Program-made: the position numbers and the translations under genes
From: Trichostrongylus colubriformis
Taxonomy: Eukaryota > Nematoda > Chromadorea > Rhabditida > Trichostrongylidae
Length of the DNA stretch: 64,000 nucleotides
Direction: 5' to 3'
NCBI GenBank assembly: GCA_963978905.1
Contig: OZ022259.1
Span: 3,472,001-3,536,000, forward strand
Shown here: positions 44,501 to 55,400 of the stretch, piece after piece
Numbering within the stretch: position 1 is the stretch's first letter
How the letters are laid out: each line of letters starts with the position of its first letter
Notes under the pieces: generated by a model
Told to the model about the DNA's origin: nothing
Seen by the model: the letters and a program-made list of their open reading frames with translations, nothing else
The model's database searches: none

Positions 44501-46173
44501 CCTATTTCTCGAGTTTTTCGTCGTTTTATTTCGTTATTTCTCCACTGTGACATTGCTGGAACTCCCTTCTTTCATATTCCACAACCTGCCATATTTACCT
44601 CTCCCGGTGTCTTTCACGCGGTCTCATTTGCGCGCATGCTTTTATAGCTGTACGCTGCAAAACGATAATCACTTTTATACCCTTCAATACGCGTACGCGA
44701 TATGTAGTCAGTTTACCACGAGAGATTGGCCTTCACCCCCCATCATTCACCTGTAAGGCCACATTCCATATAGTGCTATGTGGAAGCCACGGATGTGGTC
44801 GAAACGCCACTACCATACCGTTTCACGAGAAAATCACAGGTGGCGACCGCACGATATCGGGTATCGCGCCATATCAACGGGAGGGGGTCAACTTGCTGAA
44901 AGTTGAAAAGTAACATGCTTTTACATGTCTGATGTGTCAGTGACGTGTCGTAGATATTACGTCACACCTATGATCTTGTAAAGTCATGTCACTACGCAAC
45001 GATCAACAAATTGTCCCTCCCCCTCCCCCAGCTCTTCCATTGAAAGCAGCGTTAGCGGTAATTCCATTATTTCATTCCTTGCGATCTCTGGTACTGACAG
45101 GTGGACGTTTTCACCATGAAAGCTTAGGCAGTGTTCATAGTTCACGATTCAGGCGATCGCGTGCTTTACGCGATCGCGTGATCGCCTGAATCACCCAATC
45201 AATATGTATCTTTTTCCTTCCGCCTGATTCGCGTGACCGCCTGAATCGTGAACTATGAACACTGCCTTACACGTCAAGCACCACGTCATTCCGATCGATA
45301 CGGCTCTAATACGATACGATAAGCATCATTCTCTTATCATGCTCATTACTCTACACCTCAGTCATTCTTCGACAAAGTAGACCCTAGGAGGCGGCATGGA
45401 TTTATCCAAGGCGTCAGGTCTTATCCGTCACGCCGTCACTACAGCTCGGAAGCGCGCTTTTCAACGGGGATGTCACCATGAGGCCGCGTTCATACTTTGC
45501 GCGCCGGCAGCGATGGCGTGAAAATCATATACCCGCCGCCGTCACCGCCGGTGCCAGCCAATTCGACGCCGTCGCCGCCGATGCGCAAAGTATGAACGCG
45601 GCCTGAGCAATCTTCTCAGGGCAATGGTTTCTGTGTACGTGACTTCTTTAGGGATTTTCTATCTATTTCTATTTATTACATGAGGTCAACCCATGTGATA
45701 ATGAAGTTAAAAACCAACAACCATGTTATCCTTAATACTGTCTTTAATATAGCATCAAATTTAGCATGAAACTCACCAACTGGTACATGCGGACGGCCTG
45801 TGGAAGTTTGCGAAAAGGACTATGTTTCGCGTCTATTTTGTAGTTCCCTTTTGCCACTTGGGATCGAAATTTGTTATGATCACGTAGAAGTTGGAGCCTC
45901 ACATCGTCCGTCATGTGCCCACCACAGCTTTCCGTGATTACATCAAAATCGGACGATGGTTTTATTAGGAGTGCTGAAAGGCGATATTAGATGCTTTGAA
46001 AGACCAGGAAACGCTGGAGATGCAGGATGAGGAAACGGGACGACAAACACTGGAGGGAACATACGTATTCCAATCGCACAGAATACAAGAACAAGGCAGA
46101 CGACGACAATAGCAATTTGGACTGCAAGTGGCTTATATCGCACGCCATCATATGTGTCCAGCACTGAATACAT
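41505..46173 (-). CDS. CAP/SCP-domain protein with N-terminal membrane anchor, copy B
   Basis: Six exons with the same lengths and phases as copy A: 46173-46065, 45973-45777, 43189-43049, 42381-42289, 42092-42004, 41655-41505. All frames are open and all splice dinucleotides intact; the exon 4 donor has changed from GTCAGT to GTTAGT. The product is 259 residues. The anchor exon is identical to copy A in protein. By eye, 2 replacements lie in exon 2, 3 in exon 3, 1 each in exons 4 and 5, and 6 in exon 6 (the C-terminal tail). The CAP tetrad (KHSQ, GENLYA, WADEV, GHATQ) and CHYYPQGN are kept. Intron 2 is longer than in copy A because of a piggyBac-like and a Harbinger-like insertion; intron 3 has 352 extra bases. 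Confidence 0.93.
41790..41961. mobile_element. MITE, GGCCGCGTTCATAC family, in CAP B intron 5
   Basis: Starts GGCCTCATTCATACTTTGAA after TTC, ends GCAAAGTATGAACGCGGC; same site as 24178-24350. Confidence 0.75.
42752..42918. mobile_element. MITE with poly-G/poly-C ends, in CAP B intron 3
   Basis: GTGGGGGTGAGGGCAACTTG at the left and gacagagt followed by a run of 10 C at the right. Partner of 24789-24958; here the exon 4 acceptor is 370 bp away because of 352 additional bases. Confidence 0.65.
43583..44239. mobile_element. piggyBac-like MITE, TTAA site, with inner palindrome
   Basis: Present only in copy B. The left TTAA (43579-43582) is followed by CCCATTCGCGACC and the right end ...CACGAATGGG is followed by TAAA; the empty site in copy A reads accTTTAAAgac. 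CCC-ended inverted repeats at TTAA suit piggyBac-type elements. Inside, 43733-44139 is a roughly 400-bp palindrome (ggaggaagggggcctgtacc against its inverted copy). Confidence 0.75.
44881..45028. mobile_element. MITE with poly-G-type ends, in CAP B intron 2
   Basis: GAGGGGGTCAACTTGCTGAA at the left and CAACAAATTGTCCCTCCCCC at the right. Partner of 26291-26440. Confidence 0.65.
45127..45266. mobile_element. 140-bp Harbinger-like MITE with exact TTA duplication
   Basis: GGCAGTGTTCATAGTTCACG at the left pairs with CGTGAACTATGAACACTGCC at the right; both sides carry TTA. Copy A shows the empty site (aaagcTTAcacgtcaag). The centre contains a further palindrome cgcgatcgcg. It lies in intron 2 of CAP B. 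Confidence 0.92.
45482..45603. mobile_element. Short MITE of the GGCCGCGTTCATAC type, TGA duplication
   Basis: GGCCGCGTTCATACTTTGCG to CGCAAAGTATGAACGCGGCC, flanked by TGA; longer partner of 26734-26818. Confidence 0.85.
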
Positions 46174-46320
46174 TGATAAACGAGTATATGCAGCCTCTTC
46201 TTATAGCATTACCAACGAGTGAAATAAGTTTACCTACTCGAGTGGAAGGCTTTTATACTGGCATGACAGATATAGAAGATTTAGATATGTTTACTGGGTA
46301 ATCTTCATTTTGAGCATACG

Positions 46321-46503
46321 GGTTGTGTGCACTTATGACGGATTTTCGCGCGGCCGCGCGCGACGAGCGGCTCGGCGGGTGGAGTACCAGTGGCAGGGCA
46401 TGGCAGCCTTCAAGCGAGACAGTGTGCCATGGGTGGAGGAAGCAGGGTGGCATGGGTGCAGGAGGCATCGCGAAGCGATTTTCTCTCATAAATGCACATA
46501 CCC
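46321..46503. mobile_element. Palindromic element with exact 9-bp TSD GAGCATACG
   Basis: GGTTGTGTGCACTTATGACG at the left and TAAATGCACATACCC at the right, flanked by GAGCATACG at 46312-46320 and 46504-46512. It is shorter than its copy A partner (183 against 279 bp) through an internal deletion. It lies upstream of the CAP B start. Confidence 0.88.
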
Positions 46504-47612
46504 GAGCATACGTGATAGAGCCTCACCAAATTTCGCCAACTCTTCAGCAGCCTTTATACTTTGCGGCTGGGGCGTTAGAGGCGCCGCCAGATGGCGGGCA
46601 GGGCAAGGATGCGGGTGCATGCCCTCTGCTTTTGACACGCCTATTACACCCCAGCGCCTCAGCAGAAGTGCATCTTTTGCAGTTATGGAAAAGGCTGTCA
46701 GCTCATAGTTGAAAGCGAAGTAGCTCAAATGTAGCGAAGAGACAAGTTAAGTGTATCGAGTATCTATTAGTTAGCACTGACAGTATATTCTTTTCTAGAG
46801 GCTGGAAGAATGGAAACAACTGAAGAAACTACTCGCTCATTACGAGGCTCTTGTTTCCGCCCGAAAGGTCCATCGTAACCTTTAAAATACATTTCCCGGT
46901 GCGGTTTGCTTATACAAGTTCTCATGGCATAGTCCATACAAATTAATGAATTTTTATGGATATGAGTCGAATTAGTGTCCGAGCGAGTAGTTGCTTAATC
47001 GGCTGTGGCACCACTAAGTTCAGCAGAAAGCGATCCTGCCAAATTGTCGATTAATTTACACTATATCCCCACCTTGACGGGAAGCTAAGTAAAGCCATCA
47101 TCCTGAAGTGGAACGTGCCAGGTGCTATGATTCTCGTCATATTCATTAGGAGGCAAGCTTTCGCTCCATGCCCTATGCTTTTCCCTGAGAAGCTGATCTA
47201 TGTAGTCTTGGGCTATTGTGCTTAATGGTTTGATCGCCTGTTCATAGCACGTCTCTCATTGTCAGAGGTTACAGAACATGTTTTCACAACTGATGGAGGG
47301 ATGGAAGAGGCAGGGGGGGGGGCAAATATGACACGCGGCCAAAAGTGAGAACACCTGATAAAGGTTAATAAGAAGCTGGGAAAGTAATTTGAATTGAAAT
47401 TCGTGGGATCTCTCACGATCATCATGCATAGTTTGGCAATATAACAAGATTCGAATTCGTGGCTCTCGACATGATCATCATAATACTGTAGTGTGGTTGG
47501 ATGATTCGCGTCCCAGAGTGAAGCCGTGTTCGGCGGCGGGCACATGAGCTTGAGGTCGTCGCTGCCGGTGCCGGTGTCAAAATCATGTGTCCGTCGACTA
47601 AAGACGTTAGTT

Positions 47613-50270
47613 CGAGTCGGGACTCCTAATGTGGGGTCGCTGACCGGCAAGTCCGGGGAGGTGGCTGACCTAATGAAACGCAGGAGCATCCAGGTCCTAT
47701 ACCTTCAGCAAACACGCTGGAAAAAGGCTAAGACTGAGGAGATCGGTGATGGAACTCTTCTATAATGCAGGAGACACTAAAGGAAATGGCGAAGCCATAG
47801 CCGTCGTAAAGTCCCTGAAGGACTGTGTCTCTGCAGTTAACACGATTAACGACGAATCATGGCTGCAAGGATAGACACGATGGAGGGATACTGGACGGTA
47901 ATACCATCTACACACCTCAAGATGGCTGCCCCGAAGTTGACAAAGACGAGTTTTTTCTGAGTCTCGATACCATCAGATCATTCCTGGAAAACTAGCTCAC
48001 CATAGCGGGAGACCTTTCCTGTCACTGCCGAGTCATGTCGGGAGTGACAGGAGAGGACTAGAGAGAGTGCACGGGGTAAGGGAACTGGGACAAGGAATGC
48101 TGAGGGAGAAAGGGTGATTGACTTGGCCACAGCCCACGACCAGGCTAGCTGTAGCCCGTTCTTCGCGAAACGGGGAGCTCAGAAGGTAACCTGCAGCAGC
48201 GGGGGAGGCAAACGAAAATAGACCATGTACTCGTACGAAGACCGTTTCTCAAAAGTGTAAAGGTCATCAAGGTACTACCTGATGAGAAAATGGTCGCCCA
48301 GCACAGCCCTCTCCTAGCGGCCGTTGCCAGAGAGATTCCTCGTAAGACAAAGCTTAGAAATGAGCAGAGGATATGATGGTGGAAGCTACACAGAGTGGAG
48401 AGGGATGACCTGAGAAGCAGGTTAATGGGGACTGGACTTCAGACCCCCAGTCTGGTTCAGGAGACCTGGGATAGTGCCCACAAGGTCATCCTACGGTGCA
48501 CGAAGGAGACACGGGCGAAACCCGAGGTGGCTTCAGAGGAAATAAAGCGGCTTGAATGCGGAACGAAGAGGTTCAGCGAGTGGTGAAACGGAAAGGAAAC
48601 ATAGAAACGCTAGCAGAAAACGCGAAGCTGAGGAAATCTAGTGACCTATAAATGTTGCAGTAGGCTTACCAAGGGCACCATAGTCAAAGCCAAGAACACG
48701 GAAATGGATTACTTGTACGAGAAGTTAGAAAGCAGAGAGGCGGAGAAGTTCGTTTTCAGCCTGCCAGAGCCAGAATCGAGCCACCAAAGAGATAGGGTGG
48801 TAAAGGTCATAAAAAGCAGCGCCGGTGTCCTCCTAAGGAAGTCAGCAGAGGTAAAGAGGAGGTGGCAGGAGTACTGTGATGGGTTTATGAACAAGTTCTC
48901 CTTCAACAAAAGCCCAGAGAGAAAGGCCACGGCTGACCCAATTATAGCTTTGACGAATGAAGAGGTCCATCTCATGCTAGGGAGGATGAAAACTGGGAAG
49001 GCGGTTGGTTTGGTGGGATACCGACTTGCATGGAGCGCTGGGAGAATACGGGATAAAGTGGCTCATTCAATTCCTCATTACCGTAACGGTCGAAGGAGGG
49101 ATTCTAGATGGCTGGAGGACAAATACGATCGCCCCCATCTTCAAGCAGAGGGAAGATGCAATGGGCTGCTCCGATTACCGCGGGATCAAGTTGACAGCAC
49201 ATATCATGAAGCTGTACGAGAGGCTGATCGATTGAAAGCGGGGCAGCTCATCTTAAACCCTTAGGAACAGTTCGGGCTTGTGCCTGGAAAATCTACAACC
49301 GACGCCATCTTCATCGCCAGGCAGGTGATGAAGAGGTATCGAGAAAAGCGACGACCATGTTACTTGAGAAGGCCTTCGACCGCCTCCCGAGGCCAGTGCT
49401 CTAGAACGTGCTTCGAAAACTCCACGTACCGGGAAGGTTGATCGCTCTTATAAAGGATTTGTACGATGGAGCCATGGCAACGATACGTACTCCGCATTGG
49501 TTGTCGAATGAAGTAGATATTATGGTAGGGGTGCATCAAGGATCGGCCCTGAGCCCCTTCCCCTTCCTCCTCTTTCTAGATGTGATGGTGAAGGACTTGA
49601 TCAAGGGACGAAAGATCATCGTGTACGCCGACTACATAGCACCAGTAGAGAAGAACATCAGGTAAAAGGGCAGAAATGGCAGGACAGGCTGGCAGAGAAT
49701 GGACTGCGACTCAAGACTAAGTTCATAATCTCCAAAGTACGCCGAGAAGCGATGGCGGACTGCCATGGGGAGACCATCGAAAGGGTGGAAGACTTCCGGT
49801 ACCTCGGTAGTGATCTAGCGGCTGGTGGTGGGGTGGACCAGGCGGAGAAGGTCCAAATAAACGTTGCATGGATAAAATGGAGGGAGTTCTCTGTAATTCT
49901 ATGCGATCGATGGTGCTCTATGTCGTCCAGGGGCAAAGTGTACCGAGCGGCATAAGGCCTGCAATGCTGTACGGAAGCGAATGCTGGACCTTTAAAAGAT
50001 ACATGACAGACAATTGCACGCGGCTGAAATCAGAATGTTGGGATGGGCATGCGGATGGACGCGACTGGACAAGGTCAGAAAGGAGGATTTATCATTTTAC
50101 AAGGAAAGCACCAGAGTTCGCAGCACAAGGGAGGCGACCACACGGAGCCCTAAAGAAGAGATGGAGGGACATCATCAAGAGCGATCTCACCGAAGTGAAA
50201 GCAACGGTGGAGATAGGAGGAAGTGGCGACGTTTGACAGGAACAACGGACCCCGCGACGGCGCGGAACTA
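47613..50270 (+). mobile_element. Non-LTR retrotransposon, RTE-like, copy B (dead)
   Basis: Better preserved than copy A. The endonuclease start is RVGTPNVGSLTGKS, with LQQTRWKKAK. A 207-codon open frame (48641-49264) covers the linker and the start of the reverse transcriptase (NEEVHLMLGRMKTGKAVG). Further blocks read FKQREDAMGCSDYRGIKLTA, EQFGLVPGKSTTDAIF, VGVHQGSALSPFPFLLFLD, YADYIAPV, EDFRYLGSDL, PAMLYGSECW and KKRWRDIIKSDLTEV. Catalytic YADD is YADY (49624-49635) and the endonuclease Glu is Gln (47709-47711). Frameshifts and stops separate the blocks. Confidence 0.9.
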
Positions 50271-50600
50271 ACGCCAGGGAATGAAGAAGCTACCAGTGTT
50301 AGCGCCCATTCGCCGCCGTAGTCGGCGTCGTTGGGCATAGATAAACGCAGCCTTGCGCACGCGTGTCGTATATAGTTGGGCTCCAAAGCGATTGCAATGT
50401 TTGACGTCTGGAATAAGCCACACTACAACGCGAATTCTCTCACCTAATGCACACATCTCCACCACCCAGCTCCCAGGGCAGCGTTTATAGTGGGAAAAGT
50501 CGCATTTTAGTGAGATTGTGGAAATGTGGAACAAGACTAGATACGTATCGATCAGAAGAGTTAAGGGACTTGCGTTTCTGTGGAAACACGAAATCGCGGA

Positions 50601-52127
50601 ATCTCTATTTCTTTAATTCCTCCGACCAGACAAAGTCTGGAAATCGTCGCGTATCTGGTCCGCTAGTGCGCACACGCATTTCCGCAAAAACGCCAATTTC
50701 ACGCCTCACGATCGACATCCTACGTATTTTTAACTAATTCTACATCACTTCAAAAACGCAATTCTACCACTATGAACGCTGCCTTGGGATCACTGCAGCA
50801 ATGTTCGTAAAGATAGACAATTACCAAGTTCAAAGCGGTTGTGAAGTGCTTCGCTGTCACATATTGACGTCTTTTTCTGAACTCATTCTACTGCAACTCA
50901 ACCACGCCATTATTCTTCACTTCGGGTTCCAATATGTGATACTACTTAACCTTCTTTATCCACCTACAATAGTAACTTAGGTGAAGGAATAAACTCAAGT
51001 AAAATATACAAGAGAAACTGAAAGAAACGATACATGCTTGGACGAATTCACCGCCGGCGATGCCAAAAAGCCGCTCGACTGCGAGTTCGGCGAGTATAAA
51101 CGCAACGACACTAATTTTTCGATAGCCTTAATATCTCATGACGTCATTTATTAACATCTCGTATTATAACACAAATGACTAATAGTATAATCACAATTTT
51201 CGCAGCAATACCTACTTATAGTACTTTCTTGAAGAGTCCAAAAAGAGACACATATAGAAAACGTAACAAAAAAGGAAAAAAAAATATCATGATGGGGTTG
51301 GGAAAGGAAGAAAGGACGCGGGGCGGCGCATCATACACATATGAGAGAGACAAAGAACCAATTACTGATTATCCAATCATATCGTACACATACATATCGC
51401 GACATATAACATATTTTTATATAGCTATTACATATGTAAAACGTGATAAATGATAATTCGATGACAAAGAATAACAAGAAGATTAAACGGAAGGATTATG
51501 AAAACTGTGGATGATGATGATGATGACAATGATTATGCTGATGATCTGATAATAAAAGGTGTCAACAATGTGGCGCCTGCGCCTTTGTTCCAGCAGACAT
51601 GCATTCTAGTGTGTGGGTTGGCACGGAAACATTTCTTCAGTTGTCAACGCACAAATCCCGCCCACAGAAAAGGTGGGCGTAGTCTTTGAACAGGCGATCA
51701 GTATGACATTACAACTTGGCAAACAGAGATCACTAAGGACGGCTCAAAAAGAGAGAGGGGAGGGGGGGGGGGGGGGTGGGGGCAAAAACGACATCGGGCG
51801 AAGGTCTGAGATATCTGTGATTGGGCGTGAAACTTCATGATACGGACAAGATTTAATGTATCGGATTACAGACGATTACGGTAGCGAATGTAAGTATACA
51901 ACAGATACGAGACGGCTGTATGCGACACGGCGGACACGCTACGAGGCAATCTAGTAGACCCGGTTTCACGACGTTACCTACTACCATACACAAATTTAAT
52001 GATAGTGATAGTTAATGATAGTCAATGATAGCTAATACAACGAGACTATAGACGAATCCATAACAACGCACTCACTAACATCACTGGAAGTACGACGTTA
52101 GAAGTACAGCGCTCAGAAAGAATAGCT
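50601..52127. other. No recognised gene
   Basis: AT-rich DNA with a gatgatgat run (51508-51526), a G-rich run (51762-51782) and short taatgatag-type direct repeats (about 51998-52035). No exon or transposon end is supported. It lies downstream of the RhoGAP gene's stop codon and may hold its 3' UTR. Confidence 0.5.
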
Positions 52128-52237
52128 AGCCTTCATATTTTGCGGCGCTGCTGCTGGCCGCGACTCAAGCTGTGACACCGGCACAGACGCATGCAAGCCG
52201 ATGCCGGCGTCAGCCCCGCGAAGTATGAACGCAACTG
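52128..52237. mobile_element. Diverged MITE related to GGCCGCGTTCATAC, beside the RhoGAP stop
   Basis: Starts agccttcatattttgcggcg and ends CGCGAAGTATGAACGCAACT; lies about 200 bp downstream of the RhoGAP stop codon, probably in or near its 3' UTR. Confidence 0.55.
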
Positions 52238-52438
52238 TACGGTGGATGAAAGTAATGACAGGAGCCGGTAAAACTGATGTCTAGATGAACGGCGACTTTT
52301 GACAAAGCCATAACCTCTTCTCTGACGATGAATACAATACACCTAAGCGACAAGAATGGGGACGAAAGACAGTTCTGCGACTTTTGCCAGATATGGCCAT
52401 GGGTGGGCAAGCAATGGGAGACTTGTCGCCTAGGTGGA

Positions 52439-55400
52439 TCAGAGTTGTTCATCACCGCTGGCTGGTGTGAGCTCATTTGGTGATGTTCGCACGATCCTTG
52501 GCGGTGGATTCCTTATGATCGGCGATTCTTCCTCTAGTGTTTGCTGAGAACTGATGTCTGGGCTTGACTTGCGGATACCAAACCAACGGGCAAACTTCTC
52601 CAGACGGCCTTCCTTAAATAGTGGTGTTATCTGTTGAAATTCTATGTGCAATTGTGATAAATATTTATGCTTCGGCGCAATCGAGACGCTACAACCCTTG
52701 AAACCCAAGCTTACCATACTTTCTTAATTTAGCTTAACACTACAGCTTAGGTGTGTGCACTTATGACGAAAAATCGCTCCGCGGTGTCGCACTCGCGGCG
52801 CGATTAGTACGACTTGCCAAATTGATGGCCCCTGAGAGCCCCGCAGAGCATGGCTGCGTCACCTCTGCACTTCACCCATGCCACACTGCCTCCTGCACCT
52901 ATGCCGCACTGCCTCGCTCAAAGGCTGCCATGCCCCGCTACCGGTACTCGCACCCGCCGAGCCGCTCGTCGCGCGCGAAAATCCGTCATAAGTGCACACA
53001 CCCCTACAGCTCCAGTGGGCGTCACTAGCAAAGGTTAGAGCGGGTGTGGCGTTGTGATGGCGCAGCGAGGGGGGCAGAAAGGGGCTAACTACGTAAAGAA
53101 ACTGTCCCAAGAGGTTGGGTCGCATATAATCACCAGGTATGCCTTAAACTCAAATGAACCCACCTTCAACACATCCATATCGGACAGCGTATGACGTCGC
53201 GTTGGATCTCGTGCAGCGGGTCGATTACGTAGGCGGATTTTCTGCTGACAACGAGCTTCCGGAAGCACACCAAGCACTTGTGGACGTTGGCGCGGTGATG
53301 CTGACGCGTTGCGTGCACATGGACTTGGATCACTGAAACTATGAATGGGTTGGGCTAAGGTAGGAGTTCAGGACGACTTGCTGACGGAGCCTGGGTGCAG
53401 AATTTACCTTGACGCATAGTCCGATGAAGAAGCAGCGCATGCGACCGCTAGAGGAGCTGTGAGCGGAGCTGAACTCGTCGTTGAATAGTCCGAAGTGCAC
53501 GAAAGTGCATCAGTCATATCTTTTGTCGGCGAACACATCTAAAGGGGAGGAATCATCGAAACACCAACAAATTAACACAAATTAGCTTGAAGCTTTGGGA
53601 AATCGCAGATTTTTAGAAGCGTTTAAACGTTAACTAGACTGCATTCATACTCTGCGTCGCAATCGTAGGACGTCAGCGACACACCCGCAACGCAACCTCC
53701 ATGGTCAAAGTTGAAGTGCTCGCTGAGCGCAAACGTGCCAGCTATGAGACAGACAAGTGAGTCGCGCGCGTCGCCTTCACTTACACTCGCGTCGAAAAGT
53801 ATGAATGCAATTTCAGCCATCCAAAGGTGAGGTGATAGCAAAAACACACATGAGAAGGAGAATAAGGAATGTCTGCCTCTCGCGCTTGATGCGATTATTA
53901 GTACAAAAGCGGACAAAAACCTTTGGCGGTGGCTCCGATTGAGTGCTCGATGGTGGTTCCGAAATTGGTGCCGATGTCTCTGTAGGATGAACGTGGACAG
54001 TACTGGTTGGATGTGACGTGGTCAACGTCAATGGTAATGGATCCATCCAGTTCTGACGTCGTTGCATTTTTCGGATCTTTTCACGGGTTTCTTCGCTCAG
54101 TACCTGGAAAAACGTGGATCTGTGATGTGTGGCGGACGTACGCAGCACACGACGCGTTCGTTTGTTGGCAGGGCAGGCTATTGGCAGTATTTACTGAGGA
54201 AAAGAATATGGTGGAACAATCGAATGAACAGCCGTGTGCGTCAGACAACCTAACCCAGAACCTCCAAACCTACCTCTAACGCTGGACTATTGACCATATT
54301 GAGATGTTGCGTGTGATTGGCTAGAGCGTCAATTCCACTCGAATCATCTGCAGCGGCTGCTGATCCAGCTATGAAGATACGCCGTGCCGAGTAGATATCC
54401 TGTAACAGCCAAGTGAGTCCAAGTGTATACAATAATGGTATGCTTTATGTACCTGCTGCCGTTTACGCCGTGCCTGTGCTTCACCCACATCGGATGAGGT
54501 GCTGGTACCAGGGTCAGTACGACTTGTATCCGGGATGCTTCCAAGACTCGATTCAATCGAAGGGCTTTGTTCCAGAGCACTAGATGATGTTGCTGCCAAT
54601 GGAGATACTAGCTGACGTGACATGATCTCCGCATCGATATCCCGTTCCTGAACCAATCAATAATACATCAGTTTCACAAAAATGTGGTTGGAGAATCCTC
54701 TTGCGCTCCGCTTACCTGGTAGTTCCCACAAAAAGCACTTTCAACACCGGTGTGCTGTGGTGGTGGCACGGAAGATGGCTGATGATGGACGGCATTGGTG
54801 GTATAGGCGCCACCGGCTCGCGGATTCATGGCTGCTGGGGCGGTCGATTCGATTTTCAATTTCGATTTTGACTTATCCCGTCGTGAGTTCCGCCGCAGAA
54901 TGTTTTTGATCTGAAATCAATCAATACGATAGGAATGCACCAACTAAATAAAAACTATTGGTTGATCCCATATTTACCGTACCTTGCCTCCCTTGCCCTC
55001 GCTCATCATGGCGGCTGCTTGTTCCTCGTTGGCCTTCCGAATCAGATTATGCATATCGTTAAAGGACGCGGCCGATACTCCCGACGGGACTCCGACACCA
55101 TATTGAGGCTGTTCTACAGCGGCGGTTCCTGCAACTTTCATCTTCATTGAGCATAATACTGCGGTCAGAACTCAAAGAAAGAGTATATATTTGGCCGATT
55201 GTTAGAAATTAATGTAGTTGTGACCAAAATAGATAAATTTGCTAATTTGTGAAGAAAAAAAAAACGAAATAGAACGGTCGAAACTTGAGCAAATGAACAC
55301 CATTTTGTGTTGAACTCTGTTGCGGACGAGTTTTCCCATGCGCCCAGTCACTGAGGTATCGATCGGTGATGGGGTTTCAGAACAATTGGTGTTACAACCA

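Larger units (their letters stand above)
40536..50600. repeat. Segmental duplication, copy B
   Basis: Direct repeat of 22895-34560, with an intact CAP gene and a less decayed retrotransposon. The last shared sequence is gactagatacgtatcgat; beyond about 50600 similarity is lost. Presence/absence differences are listed with copy A. Confidence 0.9.

Noticed and set aside
51762..51782. Long G runs here and at 5519, 57280, 61868, 63469 as G-quadruplex signals
   Set aside because: They are single homopolymer runs, sensitive to sequencing error, and several are element ends; no four-tract motif was seen.
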